DNA from: Bacillota bacterium
GTDB lineage: Bacteria; Bacillota; Clostridia; Tissierellales; Tissierellaceae
Direction of reading: 5' to 3'
Length of the DNA stretch: 64,000 nucleotides
Assembly (NCBI GenBank): GCA_023388495.1
Contig: JAEWGC010000037.1
Span: 186,001 to 250,000, forward strand
Shown here: one piece after another, positions 1 to 8,085 of the stretch
How positions within the stretch are numbered: position 1 is the first letter of the stretch
Layout: each line of letters opens with the position of its first letter
The notes under the pieces: model-generated
The model's database searches: none
Told to the model about the DNA's origin: nothing
The model's input: only the letters and a program-made list of their open reading frames with translations
Translations under genes and position numbers: made by a program

Positions 1-57
1 CATATGTTTTAATACAAAAAGTATATTATCTATACTTTTAAATTTCTTATCTTTCAT
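1..57 (-). CDS. N-terminus of a truncated gene, possibly ABC transporter
   Basis: Only the first 19 codons lie inside the window; the gene runs off the left edge. The ATG at 57-55 is preceded by a strong AGGAGGGG site at about 63-70. The visible residues (MKDKKFKSIDNILFVLKHM) resemble the start of ABC exporter subunits with fused membrane and ATPase domains, but 19 residues cannot prove it. It points the same way as the XRE regulator upstream, but a terminator separates the two. Confidence 0.45.
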   Translation of the reverse strand, partial: MKDKKFKSIDNILFVLKHM

Positions 58-144
58 CTTATCCCCTCCTGTACTGTTTATATATATTATAGTATTTTAC
101 TTAACATATTGAAATCAAATGATATTGGGAAAATAGAACAAAAA

Positions 145-164
145 AATAGAGCTTAAGCTCTATT
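145..164 (-). terminator. Rho-independent terminator of the XRE-TPR gene
   Basis: A perfect inverted repeat (AATAGAGCTT/AAGCTCTATT) is followed on the minus strand by a run of seven T. It lies 28 bp past the stop codon of the regulator gene. Confidence 0.75.
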
Positions 165-191
165 AAGTCTATGTTTTTATGAAAATAACAC

Positions 192-1358
192 TTAACTTTG
201 ATTTCTATATAGATATTCAGTAACTAATAATGCATCCTTATATTTTCTATTGGTCTTATAGGCTTCAATGAGGAAGTCACCATAAAATTTAGTATTAGAA
301 TGTTTTCTATTTTCCTTTGATTCATTGTATATGTCTATAAGCTTACCCAGATATTCTTCTGAGTGGATATAATCTTCATCTCCAATCATAATCTCTATAA
401 GCTCATTTACTGATTCTAATATATTGATTTCTTTTGCTTTTATATAATAGATTTTAGCATTTTCTCTTTTATCATATTTTAGATATAGAAAACAAAGCTT
501 TTGGTATAGCTTCTCTAAAGAATCTTTATTCTCATTTCCTTCCATCTTTAAAGCCTCTAATAGATATGCTTCTGCTTTGGTGAAATCAATTGATATATAT
601 GCTATTCCCATATGATAATAAATATAATAATCCCTACCATTGTCCATGTATTCTAAAAGGAGAAGAGCTTTATCATAATATTTCTGCGTTGTTGAAATAT
701 TAAAGTTCATATAAATATGTCCTAACATGGTACAAATATCAAATTGTATTTTGATACACCCTTCATTATAGGCCAAATCTAGAGCCTCTAAATATATATC
801 AATTGATTCATAATACTTACCTTCTATAAATTTTATATAAGCAATTTGTTCCATGACTCCTGCTGTATAATTTATTCTTTTCGCTTCTTCAAGTAAGTTA
901 ATATCACCCTTTATATAACCTGTTATAAGATATGCCTTATATAGCTGATCCTTATCCATATACTCTTTATATTCTAATATATTTGTATTCTCCACTTGGT
1001 TGTATCTATCAAATAGTTCGAAAAGACGATAATCAATATTCAAAGGCGAATTTAAATAGAGAGACTTATTATTTATAATTTCCTCTAATTTATCCTTGTC
1101 CATTGGTATACTAAAATATAGAGACCTGCTGATCTCTTCAAATAATTTCTTACCTCTTTTAACGAATTCTTCATCATTATTGAAATCTATACCTAATTTA
1201 TTAAAAAGCATTTTGACTATTTCATTACTTGCTATAACATTGCCTTTCTCAATTTTAGATAAGTAGGAAACTGAGCAAATTCCTTTACATAAATACTCTT
1301 GCTTTAAACCTAATCTTTCTCTATTTTCTTTTATTAGTAGTCCTGTTATGTTTTTCAT
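192..1358 (-). CDS. XRE-family HTH regulator with TPR-like repeats (RRNPP-like)
   Basis: 388 aa. Residues about 6-60 form an XRE helix-turn-helix (LLIKENRERLGLKQEYLC, then SVSYLSKIEKG). The rest is almost wholly helical, with degenerate TPR-like units, for example IAYIKFIEGKYYESIDIY and YHMGIAYISIDFTKAEAYL. This HTH plus TPR layout is that of RRNPP regulators (PlcR, Rgg, PrgX, Rap relatives), which bind short exported peptides in the TPR groove. A 50-codon peptide gene lies 77 bp upstream on the same strand, which fits such a pair. No peptide-binding residues can be assigned by eye. The target may be itself or the ABC-like gene cut at the left edge; both are inference. Confidence 0.8.
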   Translation of the reverse strand: MKNITGLLIKENRERLGLKQEYLCKGICSVSYLSKIEKGNVIASNEIVKMLFNKLGIDFNNDEEFVKRGKKLFEEISRSLYFSIPMDKDKLEEIINNKSLYLNSPLNIDYRLFELFDRYNQVENTNILEYKEYMDKDQLYKAYLITGYIKGDINLLEEAKRINYTAGVMEQIAYIKFIEGKYYESIDIYLEALDLAYNEGCIKIQFDICTMLGHIYMNFNISTTQKYYDKALLLLEYMDNGRDYYIYYHMGIAYISIDFTKAEAYLLEALKMEGNENKDSLEKLYQKLCFLYLKYDKRENAKIYYIKAKEINILESVNELIEIMIGDEDYIHSEEYLGKLIDIYNESKENRKHSNTKFYGDFLIEAYKTNRKYKDALLVTEYLYRNQS

Positions 1359-1435
1359 AGTTATTAATATCTCCCCAAGATTTTATGGTCTATTATCATC
1401 CTATTGATGGATATTTTATAAAAAATGTTCAATAA

Positions 1436-1588
1436 TTATTTTAAATTTTTATTAATATAAATATTCAATGCCTTAACTGCTTTAAATGATAAAGTGATTG
1501 CTGACATATAAAGCATAATTTCTAGTATTGATTTAATAAATCCTAAGCTAATACTTAAAAAACCAAGGCCTCCCATATTTTGCATCAT
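1436..1588 (-). CDS. 50-aa hydrophobic peptide upstream of XRE-TPR regulator
   Basis: A short ORF with its own GGGAGG site 7 bp before the ATG pair at 1588. The peptide is MMQNMGGLGF-LSISLGFIKS-ILEIMLYMSA-ITLSFKAVKA-LNIYINKNLK: a Gly/Met-rich start, a hydrophobic stretch over residues 8-35 and a basic C-terminus. It lies just upstream of the XRE-TPR gene and points the same way. It could be a pro-peptide for that regulator or an unrelated small membrane protein. RRNPP peptide genes usually lie downstream of the receptor, so the order here is not the common one. I do not recognise the sequence. Confidence 0.6.
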   Translation of the reverse strand: MMQNMGGLGFLSISLGFIKSILEIMLYMSAITLSFKAVKALNIYINKNLK

Positions 1589-1612
1589 ATAAATTCCTCC
1601 CAACTTACATTA

Positions 1613-2062
1613 TTAAAAATCTAAAGCCATACCTATTTCATCTTCATAGTCATCTCCTGAATAATAAAACCCACAGCTTTCATAGAACTTCATTGCATCA
1701 ACATTTTCCCTTGAACATCCGAGTTCAACTCTATTATACTTCCCTTCATTTTTCATTATTTCTAGAATAAGGTGTATAGCTTCTTTCCCATACCCCTTCC
1801 CTTGAAAATGTTCATCAATCATAAACTGATCCAGTACATAGGATTTTGGCACTTCTCCCCAATCTCGGTACATGAGAAGTCCCACCATCACACCATCATT
1901 ATAAATAGCATAGGCACAGCTACCATCATTTCTATAAGCATAGGTTCTTGCCAAAATTGCAACATTAGATGCAACACTGTGATTTTTCTTTTGCTTTTCA
2001 CTAATTTTCAACGCGAAGCATTGTCTATAATTTTTCCAATTGACTTCTTCTAAATGTATCAC
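1613..2062 (-). CDS. GNAT-family N-acetyltransferase
   Basis: 149 aa from a GTG at 2062, chosen because a GAGGGGG site lies 9 bp upstream; an in-frame ATG 20 codons further up has no such site. The acetyl-CoA binding motif A is clear (DEHFQGKGYGKEAI, Q/RxxGxG/A type), followed by motif B (VELGCSRENVDAMKFYESCGF). The closest general look is to the spermidine/diamine acetyltransferase branch (BltD/PaiA-like), but the substrate cannot be read from sequence. It is the first of three intact GNAT genes in this window. Confidence 0.85.
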   Translation of the reverse strand: MIHLEEVNWKNYRQCFALKISEKQKKNHSVASNVAILARTYAYRNDGSCAYAIYNDGVMVGLLMYRDWGEVPKSYVLDQFMIDEHFQGKGYGKEAIHLILEIMKNEGKYNRVELGCSRENVDAMKFYESCGFYYSGDDYEDEIGMALDF

Positions 2063-2211
2063 GATTAACTTCCCCCTCAAGATATTAATGATCCATGTAT
2101 TATTTGGAGTCTGACAGTGCATATACCTCTACAAAGTGATATATCCCATATCATAGGGATAAACGACCCTATCTGTTCTCATAGCGCATAAAATAAATGA
2201 TGCTCCGCATT

Positions 2212-2434
2212 TTATTTCGATGAATTATATTCAAATGTTACAATTTTACAATTATGGCACCTATAAGCTACTATCTTATTCATTTTAAAACCAGTACAAT
2301 TTACTAATATATCCTTACCTATCGTATATTGAGCTTTGTCATTCTCACTCCAACCTATTATATGTGGAGAATACATATCCTTTCTCCATTTTTTGATTAC
2401 ATTTAGGACAACTTATATCCCACAGCTTTTCCAT
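2212..2434 (-). pseudogene. Frameshifted small zinc-ribbon protein (DUF6487-like)
   Basis: The ATG at 2434 follows a GGGGGG site. The first frame gives MEKLWDISCPKCNQKMEKGY and soon stops. A second frame, one base off, continues with YSPHIIGWSENDKAQYTIGK and ends with YRCHNCKIVTFEYNSSK at 2212. Joined, these make about 74 aa with a CxxC pair at each end and the KGYxxSP...W motif seen in DUF6487 zinc-ribbon proteins. The frames meet near TATGTATTCTCC (about 2370-2380), where one extra base or two missing bases break the gene. No other gene explains this stretch. Confidence 0.65.
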
Positions 2435-2623
2435 TTTTATATACCCCCCTTTCAATTATAAAAAATTCTTATGACACACTTTCCTACTATTATCCAACAC
2501 TTATTTCCTAAATAATATTTTCACCATTATTACTGCACCCAGTACTATATTACTATTCTATATTTTCTTCTAAAGTCCTTCTTTTCCTTATAATATAATT
2601 AATGACGTTAAAGATTTTATATA

Positions 2624-2663
2624 AAAAAGGCTTCTAAAGAAACATTATAAGGAAGCCTTTTTT
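2624..2663. terminator. Hairpin, likely bidirectional terminator
   Basis: AAAAAGGCTTC and GAAGCCTTTTTT form an 11-bp stem with a 17-nt loop, A-rich on one side and T-rich on the other. It sits in the gap between the zinc-ribbon pseudogene and the ABC exporter gene. The rest of 2435-2791 shows no coding potential; a short repeat CGAAATC...GATTTCG lies near 2688-2704. Confidence 0.6.
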
Positions 2664-2791
2664 GGCCACTGCATAAGCGACTTGCACGAAATCAAAGATT
2701 TCGGCAAGCTGCTTAAAACTCATTTAGGTCAGTTCGAGTTCTAGAAATGAACAGAGCAAAAAAGTAGAACTTTCCTATTGGTTATAAAAAG

Positions 2792-2824
2792 ACCATAGTA
2801 AAAAATATAAAATTACTATGGTCT
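2792..2824 (-). terminator. Terminator of the ABC exporter gene
   Basis: The stem GACCATAGTA/TACTATGGTC has a 13-nt loop and is followed on the minus strand by a T-rich tract. It begins 6 bp after the exporter's stop codon. Confidence 0.8.
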
Positions 2825-2829
2825 TAGGT

Positions 2830-4419
2830 CTATTTAAATTCTATTACTTTATCAAATCCGTTTAACTTATCTTGGCTAAATTGATGTGAAATGATAATCA
2901 CAGTTCTATCCTTAATTGATAGCAGCTGCGACTCAATAGCCTCAGCATTTTTCTCATCGAGATTAGCAAGTGGCTCATCTAGAACTAGTATTGGGGTTTG
3001 TCTAAGTAAGGATCTTGCTAGAGTTATTCTCCTCTTCTCCCCTCCAGAAAGGTTAGTTCCACCTTCGTGAATTAACATATCTAATTTATCAGGTCTCGCA
3101 TAATCCTTTAAACCTACATTGCATAAAGTAGTAATTAAAATGTCCTCAGGAATATCTTGATACATAGTAACATTATTTCTCAAAGTATCTTCAAATAGCA
3201 CTGCATCCTGTCTCATTACAGTAATAAGCTTATTTAAATTTCCTATTTCACCTACTGATACATCATTTATTTTTACAACACCAGAGCCAGGCTCATAATA
3301 GTTTAATAGTAGATTTATACTTGTAGTCTTACCTGAGCCACTAGAACCCTTTAATAGATATTGCTTATCTTTTATGACTTTCATATTAAAATTTTGTAGT
3401 ATTGGCTCTTCATTATATCCAAAGCATACACTATTAAATATTATCTCTTTGAAGTCTTTCTGTGCTATTTCTATAGAACTATGCTTCATTGGTCTTTCAT
3501 TAATAAAATCTATCATTGACTTATTCACTGGTCTTATAGAGATCAAATCTTGTATAAAATAAGATAAAGATATAATAGGATATGATAATTGATCAATCAT
3601 ACCAACAGCAACAAAAAAATTTCCTGCTGTAAAGTCTCCCTTTAGTACAAGGTATGCTGCGAATACTAAGATAATAAAATGAGAAAAGTAAGAAAGTATA
3701 GCAGAAATAGATCTAGTTAAATAACCCATCTGCCTTTTCTTAAAATTTTTCTCCATAGTATTATTATTTGATTCGGTAAACTTTTCTCTTATTACACTCT
3801 CAATAGAGAAATTTTTAATCACTTCAAACCCACTTAACCAATCCGTTATTGATTTTATATGATTTTCAAATCCATTAACAAATTCTATTTGTGCCTTTTG
3901 CAGCTTCTTTTCAACTAATTTAGGTACATATAATGGAGTAGTCAGCAATACTAGAGTGACAATTGCTAACCTATAATCCAAAACAAATAAGAATATGCTT
4001 ACTAATATGATTTTAATTAATATCTCTGTTAATAATGGAATAGTTGCAAAATACTGTTCTTCTATCATTCCCATTTCATTAGTATACTTAGCAATATATT
4101 CACCCTGTTTTTGCTTTAAGAAATCAGGGTATTCTCTAGACAAAATGCTTTGAAAGAAGTCAAGTCTTACTTCTTTAATTGAACTTACAGTAAATCGACC
4201 TTTACATATATCATATAGGTAATAAAATCCTAGTTCCAAGGCAATAAATCCACCTAAATATAATCCATATCTTAATGTATTACTAGTATTTTTTGCTAAA
4301 GCATAATCAAGTACATCTCCCTTGATAAACTGAACTTTTACTGCAAATATTGCTGCCACTGTAGAAAAGATAAAAGCAAGTATTAATGGTTTCCAATTAT
4401 TTTTAATATATTTTATCAT
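2830..4419 (-). CDS. ABC exporter half-transporter (fused membrane and ATPase domains)
   Basis: 529 aa. Residues 1-300 carry about six membrane segments of the exporter type. The ATPase domain covers about 320-529: Walker A GSSGSGKTT, signature LSGGEKRR, Walker B PILVLDEPLANLDE and the H-loop ISHQFSQ. The size suits a half-transporter acting as a homodimer. Its AGGAGG site lies 8 bp before the ATG and is buried in a predicted stem-loop that belongs to a leader-peptide attenuator (see 4421-4530). That arrangement suggests induction by a ribosome-targeting drug and an export or ribosome-protection-related role; the substrate is inferred only from this. A terminator follows directly, so it is a single-gene unit. 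Confidence 0.85.
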   Translation of the reverse strand: MIKYIKNNWKPLILAFIFSTVAAIFAVKVQFIKGDVLDYALAKNTSNTLRYGLYLGGFIALELGFYYLYDICKGRFTVSSIKEVRLDFFQSILSREYPDFLKQKQGEYIAKYTNEMGMIEEQYFATIPLLTEILIKIILVSIFLFVLDYRLAIVTLVLLTTPLYVPKLVEKKLQKAQIEFVNGFENHIKSITDWLSGFEVIKNFSIESVIREKFTESNNNTMEKNFKKRQMGYLTRSISAILSYFSHFIILVFAAYLVLKGDFTAGNFFVAVGMIDQLSYPIISLSYFIQDLISIRPVNKSMIDFINERPMKHSSIEIAQKDFKEIIFNSVCFGYNEEPILQNFNMKVIKDKQYLLKGSSGSGKTTSINLLLNYYEPGSGVVKINDVSVGEIGNLNKLITVMRQDAVLFEDTLRNNVTMYQDIPEDILITTLCNVGLKDYARPDKLDMLIHEGGTNLSGGEKRRITLARSLLRQTPILVLDEPLANLDEKNAEAIESQLLSIKDRTVIIISHQFSQDKLNGFDKVIEFK

Positions 4420-4420
4420 T

Positions 4421-4530
4421 TTAATTCCTCCTAATCGTTATTAATATTTAATAACAATAGAAGGCTCAATATATCCTTCTATTGTTTAGAAGGATATTCT
4501 TAATCTATTATTCACGTCAATCACCTCATT
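4421..4530 (-). promoter_or_regulatory. Erm-like translational attenuator ahead of the ABC exporter
   Basis: Four mutually exclusive segments can be read on the minus strand. Segment 1 (4487-4497, ATATCCTTCTA) pairs perfectly with segment 2 (4471-4481) over 11 bp with a 5-nt loop. Segment 2 extended (4475-4486, AACAATAGAAGG) pairs perfectly with segment 3 (4453-4464) over 12 bp with a 10-nt loop. Segment 3 with its flank (CCTTCTATTGTTATTAA) pairs with segment 4 (about 4427-4443), which contains the AGGAGG of the exporter; the stem is about 17 bp with one bulged T and a few G-U pairs. Segment 1 lies inside a 9-codon leader ORF. This is the ermC/ermD layout: a ribosome stalled on the leader would free segment 2 to pair with 3 and expose the ribosome binding site. 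Confidence 0.8.
4486..4515 (-). CDS. Leader peptide with Arg-Leu-Arg (drug-stalling type)
   Basis: A GTG at 4515, 6 bp after GAGGTG, opens a 9-codon ORF reading V-N-N-R-L-R-I-S-F-stop. Codons AGA TTA AGA make the +x+ motif (RLR) known from ErmD- and Msr(A)-type leaders, where macrolides and ketolides stall the ribosome with Leu in the P site and the second Arg in the A site. A ribosome stalled there would cover segment 1 of the attenuator. An in-frame GTG three codons earlier is an alternative start and would not change the argument. Confidence 0.65.
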   Translation of the reverse strand: MNNRLRISF

Positions 4531-4661
4531 TAAGTTCTCCTTAACTCATATCCATTATATACCATTATGCAAGGAAAGTCAGTATTTTATAGCTTTTCTC
4601 TCTAAATTAAATATAAAATTTTCAATGTTTACTTTATACTATGTTTTGGTATAATATAAAC

Positions 4662-4752
4662 AAGGTAATCGACATCACAAGATGTGATTCCACCTTAAGG
4701 GTTAAATAATTCTAATCACCCAGCGTTGGTGGCGCGGGGTGATTATTTTTTT
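4662..4752 (+). ncRNA. Candidate small RNA with its own promoter and terminator
   Basis: A promoter reads TTTACT (4628-4633), 16 bp, TATAAT (4650-4655). About 50 nt after the predicted start comes a GC-rich hairpin, AATCACCC (4714-4721) with GGGTGATT (4737-4744), followed by seven T: a good intrinsic terminator. The transcript of about 90 nt has no ORF. Hairpins with AATCACCC/GGGTGATT ends recur beside small type I toxin genes in Firmicutes, but no typical toxin is visible, so function is open. It lies on the strand opposite to the ABC exporter. Confidence 0.5.
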
Positions 4753-4860
4753 CCTTAATTATTATCCTTTGTAAGTATAATAATTAAGGAGATTAGTGAT
4801 ATGATGAGCACGCCAAACGAAATCATTAAATTATCAATATCTAATTTGAAAAAGTGTTGA
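4753..4860 (+). other. Hairpin over a ribosome binding site plus 19-codon ORF
   Basis: A perfect 12-bp repeat, CCTTAATTATTA (4753-4764) and TAATAATTAAGG (4778-4789), ends inside AAGGAG. Eleven bp after that site an ATG pair at 4801 opens MMSTPNEIIKLSISNLKKC, ending at 4860. The stem would hide the ribosome binding site in the RNA. It follows the candidate small RNA directly. The peptide is polar and not recognised; it may be chance. Beyond it, 4861-5007 shows no gene. Confidence 0.3.
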
Positions 4861-5007
4861 AAAAAGAATGAAGGGATATATTATACATATCTAATAGATC
4901 TCTCTTTTAGATTATCTATGGGCAACTTTTAATAAATTTGTTTCTAAACTATTAGTACATATAAATAGTTATAAATAATGTGTCATAAAATTAATTTTGT
5001 CTTTGTT

Positions 5008-5553
5008 TTATTTGATTAAGTCTCCATTCTGATTATAAAAATTGTATTCAGCCACTTTTTCGTTACCTTCGTTGAAGAAACTTATTGATGGATTGCAATT
5101 TACTTCTTTTTGTTGACTATCTCCATTGTTCATAATTCTTTCTATTTTAGCAAGATTATGATTATTACTTATTATAAATATACTCAGATTAGTTGATAGC
5201 TTAGGAACCTCTAAATTCAACTTAGAAAACTCATATACGATAATGTCACTTGCCTTTTCAATAATCTTATCTGGCACAATAACATTTAGAAGCTCATATT
5301 TTCCTTTATTATTTTTTATAAAATGTGCATAACCTACCTGTTTATATTTATCTCCATCTTTTTGGATATAGCTCATAAGCTTATGATTATCAATAATAAT
5401 TGCATTATAGATTAATACTGATTCCTTAGCTTTTATGTATTTTGATATTTGCTTTTCCAGTATAGCTATGTTGTCTTTTGGTTGTGACAAAAAAATGTAC
5501 ACAATTATAATAAACATTATAATTATTAAAAAAGTCCACTTCTTCCTTTTCAT
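5008..5553 (-). CDS. Membrane-anchored hypothetical protein
   Basis: 181 aa. An N-terminal basic segment and one hydrophobic helix (residues 6-23, TFLIIIMFIIIVYIFL) suggest a signal anchor, with the remainder outside the cell. The rest is a mixed alpha/beta domain (CNPSISFFNEGNEKVAEYNF near the end) with no motif I recognise. The start is supported by AAGGAGAG 6 bp upstream. It follows a second protein of the same build (5636-6139) on the same strand, 82 bp away, so the two may be co-transcribed. Confidence 0.6.
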   Translation of the reverse strand: MKRKKWTFLIIIMFIIIVYIFLSQPKDNIAILEKQISKYIKAKESVLIYNAIIIDNHKLMSYIQKDGDKYKQVGYAHFIKNNKGKYELLNVIVPDKIIEKASDIIVYEFSKLNLEVPKLSTNLSIFIISNNHNLAKIERIMNNGDSQQKEVNCNPSISFFNEGNEKVAEYNFYNQNGDLIK

Positions 5554-5635
5554 ATAATTCTCTCCTTATCTATAAATATTTTATCTGTAACACATAAATA
5601 TACTAATGAATATTTGATAAGTGATATTCAGCAAT

Positions 5636-6139
5636 TTACATAAATTTGTTAATGTCTTTCCTAATTTCATCATAAAGATTATATATCACCTCAAGCATAT
5701 AAACATCATCATCATTTAACATTACATTTTCTTTACCTTCTATTCTCTTCAAAAGATTTTCATAGTACATACTTGTACCATCTAAATTTATTTGTTCCAA
5801 ATATTTATACTTATCCCATAGCTTTTGAAATTCAGTACTTACATCTTCATTTATAAAATTAGCCTTTTTCTTAAATTCAAACACACTTCTCTCTAAATCG
5901 TCATGATACATCTTGAGAAGTTCTATATCTTTATATTCTATATATACTTCATCTTTATTTGAAGTAATATCATCCATCTTGACTTTGCTTTTAATGATTA
6001 AGTTATTAATCTTGCTAATAAATTGTTCTTTATCTTCATCTATATATCTCCTATGTCTGGAATTAATACCAACGGTATAGATTAATGCAATAGCCAAGAG
6101 TATCAGTATTATCGTCTTCCACTTATTAAGTATCGCCAT
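5636..6139 (-). CDS. Membrane-anchored helical hypothetical protein
   Basis: 167 aa. One N-terminal membrane helix (residues 7-24, WKTIILILLAIALIYTVG) precedes a charged, mostly helical exterior domain. A GAGAGGG site precedes the ATG. It has no recognised domain. It shares size, topology and direction with 5008-5553 but the two show no clear sequence likeness. Confidence 0.6.
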   Translation of the reverse strand: MAILNKWKTIILILLAIALIYTVGINSRHRRYIDEDKEQFISKINNLIIKSKVKMDDITSNKDEVYIEYKDIELLKMYHDDLERSVFEFKKKANFINEDVSTEFQKLWDKYKYLEQINLDGTSMYYENLLKRIEGKENVMLNDDDVYMLEVIYNLYDEIRKDINKFM

Positions 6140-6291
6140 TTTAAATCCCTCTCTTGTAATTAAAATAGTTACACATTATTCTACCAATATACATTATAAA
6201 AATAGTCTACAATTACTTGACTCAAGCTGAGATTTTAATCTCTTATAGAAATCTAATTGAATTATTTTCTTTATAATTTACATCTTCAATA

Positions 6292-6876
6292 TCAATTTAT
6301 CAAAGCATTATTAAATACTTCATCACATTTTCTTATGATATTTTCTCTAATATCTACATTGTTCTCCACAGGATTTCTTCGTGTTCCATAATAAATTTCT
6401 TCTATGGTTACTTCTACCCCATGATCTAGCATTACCCTTTTCATTGCCTCTATTGTATATCCCATACTTGAAGAATCTGGACCAGCACAAGCACCAATAA
6501 TAATTGATTTTATTCCTTTTGAATCCAGTTTGCTACTCCAACCACCATTCCCAAAATTAAATAATGAAAAAAGTCTATCAAGAAATATTTTCATATATGG
6601 AGTTACATTATAGTTATAAGAAGGTGATCCTAGAATTATTCCCTCAGCTGTCTTAATTTTTTCAATGATCGACGACATTTCATCATTATAATGGCAGACT
6701 TTATTTTTAATACAGTATTCACATACATCACAAATATTTTGTTCTATTTGACTTAATAAAACTTTGTCTACCTTTCGACCTCTTTTTTCTAACTCTTCTA
6801 TATAATAATTAATCAATGTATCAGTGTTCTTTCCTAATCTGGGACTACCTGATATTGCAATCCACCTTTTTCCCAT
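6292..6876 (-). CDS. NADPH-dependent FMN reductase / flavodoxin-fold oxidoreductase
   Basis: 194 aa from the ATG at 6876, chosen because GGGGGG lies 6 bp upstream and because it overlaps the stop of the preceding gene by one base (TAATG, coupled translation). It has the flavodoxin-like FMN loop (SGSPRLGKNTDTL), a Cys cluster (CDVCEYCIKNKVC, residues about 47-59) typical of the iron-sulfur flavoprotein-like and NADPH-dependent FMN reductase families, and the ILGSPSYNYNVTPYMKIFLDR loop region. Likely role: flavin-linked reduction of quinones, nitro- or other electrophiles in the cytosol. Confidence 0.85.
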   Translation of the reverse strand: MGKRWIAISGSPRLGKNTDTLINYYIEELEKRGRKVDKVLLSQIEQNICDVCEYCIKNKVCHYNDEMSSIIEKIKTAEGIILGSPSYNYNVTPYMKIFLDRLFSLFNFGNGGWSSKLDSKGIKSIIIGACAGPDSSSMGYTIEAMKRVMLDHGVEVTIEEIYYGTRRNPVENNVDIRENIIRKCDEVFNNALIN

Positions 6877-7808
6877 TAAATTCCCCCCAAAATAGATTTT
6901 ATTTTTATAGGACATATATCTTTTGGAACTTGGTTTATGCCTACATTATAAAAGATTCCCCCTATATAGGCATCCCATGATATATCTGGCTTATAAGTGA
7001 ATAATTCTCCTAATATATTTGCACCCATATCACAATCATCTATTTCTAGTTCTATTTCCTTATAGGAATCAAATAGTTGCTTTACAACATTATATAAAAA
7101 CGCCTTATAATCTTTTATATTGTTACATCTACTCCCTGTATGACCTATTTCAATAGTCTCTTCATCTATCTCATAAGAAAGTAAATAAGCACATACATTA
7201 TTGCTACCATCTAACATCACATATGAGTCCATTTTTACCAAATCTCTAAAAGCAACCATTTTCCATTCTTCCATGCTGATATCTTCAGATAAAGGATTTA
7301 TATGTTGATGATTAATTTTATAGTCTTCATATTGTAGAACCACTACATCCTCTATCTGCTTTTCTGATAAATTACATAATCCGACAATTGGATTAGAAAT
7401 ATTATAATCAAAAGGTATCAATAAACCTTCATTAACACTATAGCAGTAGCATTTTCTACCCAAATGAAATCCACAACTATCAGCAAAATTTATAGCATCT
7501 ATATTATTGGAATCAAATGCTGTTTGAAACCTTTCCAATCTATGCATGTCTTTCATTTCATTAAACAATAATCTTCCAAATCCATTGTTCCTTTTATCAG
7601 GATCTATATAAATACTTATATAATCCCTATAAGGATGAATGGAATTATCCCATATTGAGCCTATTCCTATAATGGTTTGATTTTCAAATAATAGCAAGCT
7701 ATGTTTGGTACTGCTAATCTTTGGAATATAATTTACATCTTTTTGCAACAAAGAATTTATTTCATTTGCATATAAATCCTTATATTCCTTTATATTTATA
7801 GAAACCAT
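6876..7808 (-). CDS. GNAT-family acetyltransferase, two-domain size
   Basis: 310 aa, about twice a single GNAT domain. The first half (1-150) has a clear motif A (IDPDKRNNGFGRLLFNEM) and motif B (NNIDAINFADSCGF). The second half (about 160-300) has GNAT-like strand order but no acetyl-CoA loop, as in tandem GNAT enzymes where one copy is inactive. It is the upstream gene of a coupled pair with the flavin reductase. The substrate is unknown. Confidence 0.8.
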   Translation of the reverse strand: MVSINIKEYKDLYANEINSLLQKDVNYIPKISSTKHSLLLFENQTIIGIGSIWDNSIHPYRDYISIYIDPDKRNNGFGRLLFNEMKDMHRLERFQTAFDSNNIDAINFADSCGFHLGRKCYCYSVNEGLLIPFDYNISNPIVGLCNLSEKQIEDVVVLQYEDYKINHQHINPLSEDISMEEWKMVAFRDLVKMDSYVMLDGSNNVCAYLLSYEIDEETIEIGHTGSRCNNIKDYKAFLYNVVKQLFDSYKEIELEIDDCDMGANILGELFTYKPDISWDAYIGGIFYNVGINQVPKDICPIKIKSILGGI

Positions 7809-7922
7809 AACCTCATATCCTCTTGACGAATATTTTACAAAAGTACGTATTAAATTGTTGTATCTACTTGTATAAAAGATCCATGTTCTCTTCTATAAAA
7901 TGGGCATTATACATGCTTTCAA

Positions 7923-8079
7923 TTAGTCCAATTCACGTTTATAGATAAGCATACCTTTTCCGTACATGTCATCTTCTGCACTAAATTCCTCGTCAATGTA
8001 ACTATAACCATAGCATAATATATTTGGCTTTAATATAATTATCCCTATCAATACTTAGAAAATAATTTGTATATGAAAA
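7923..8079 (-). pseudogene. C-terminal relic of an unidentified protein
   Basis: Two frames join into one plausible C-terminus: YFLSIDRDNYIKAK, then PNILCYGYSYIDEEFSAED, DMYGKGMLIYKRELD and a stop at 7923. The shift lies near AAAGCCAAAT (about 8018-8028). No start codon or ribosome site is present upstream and a stop closes the frame at about 8080. I cannot name the family. The rest of 7809-8085 holds no gene. Confidence 0.5.
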
Positions 8080-8085
8080 TTAACT

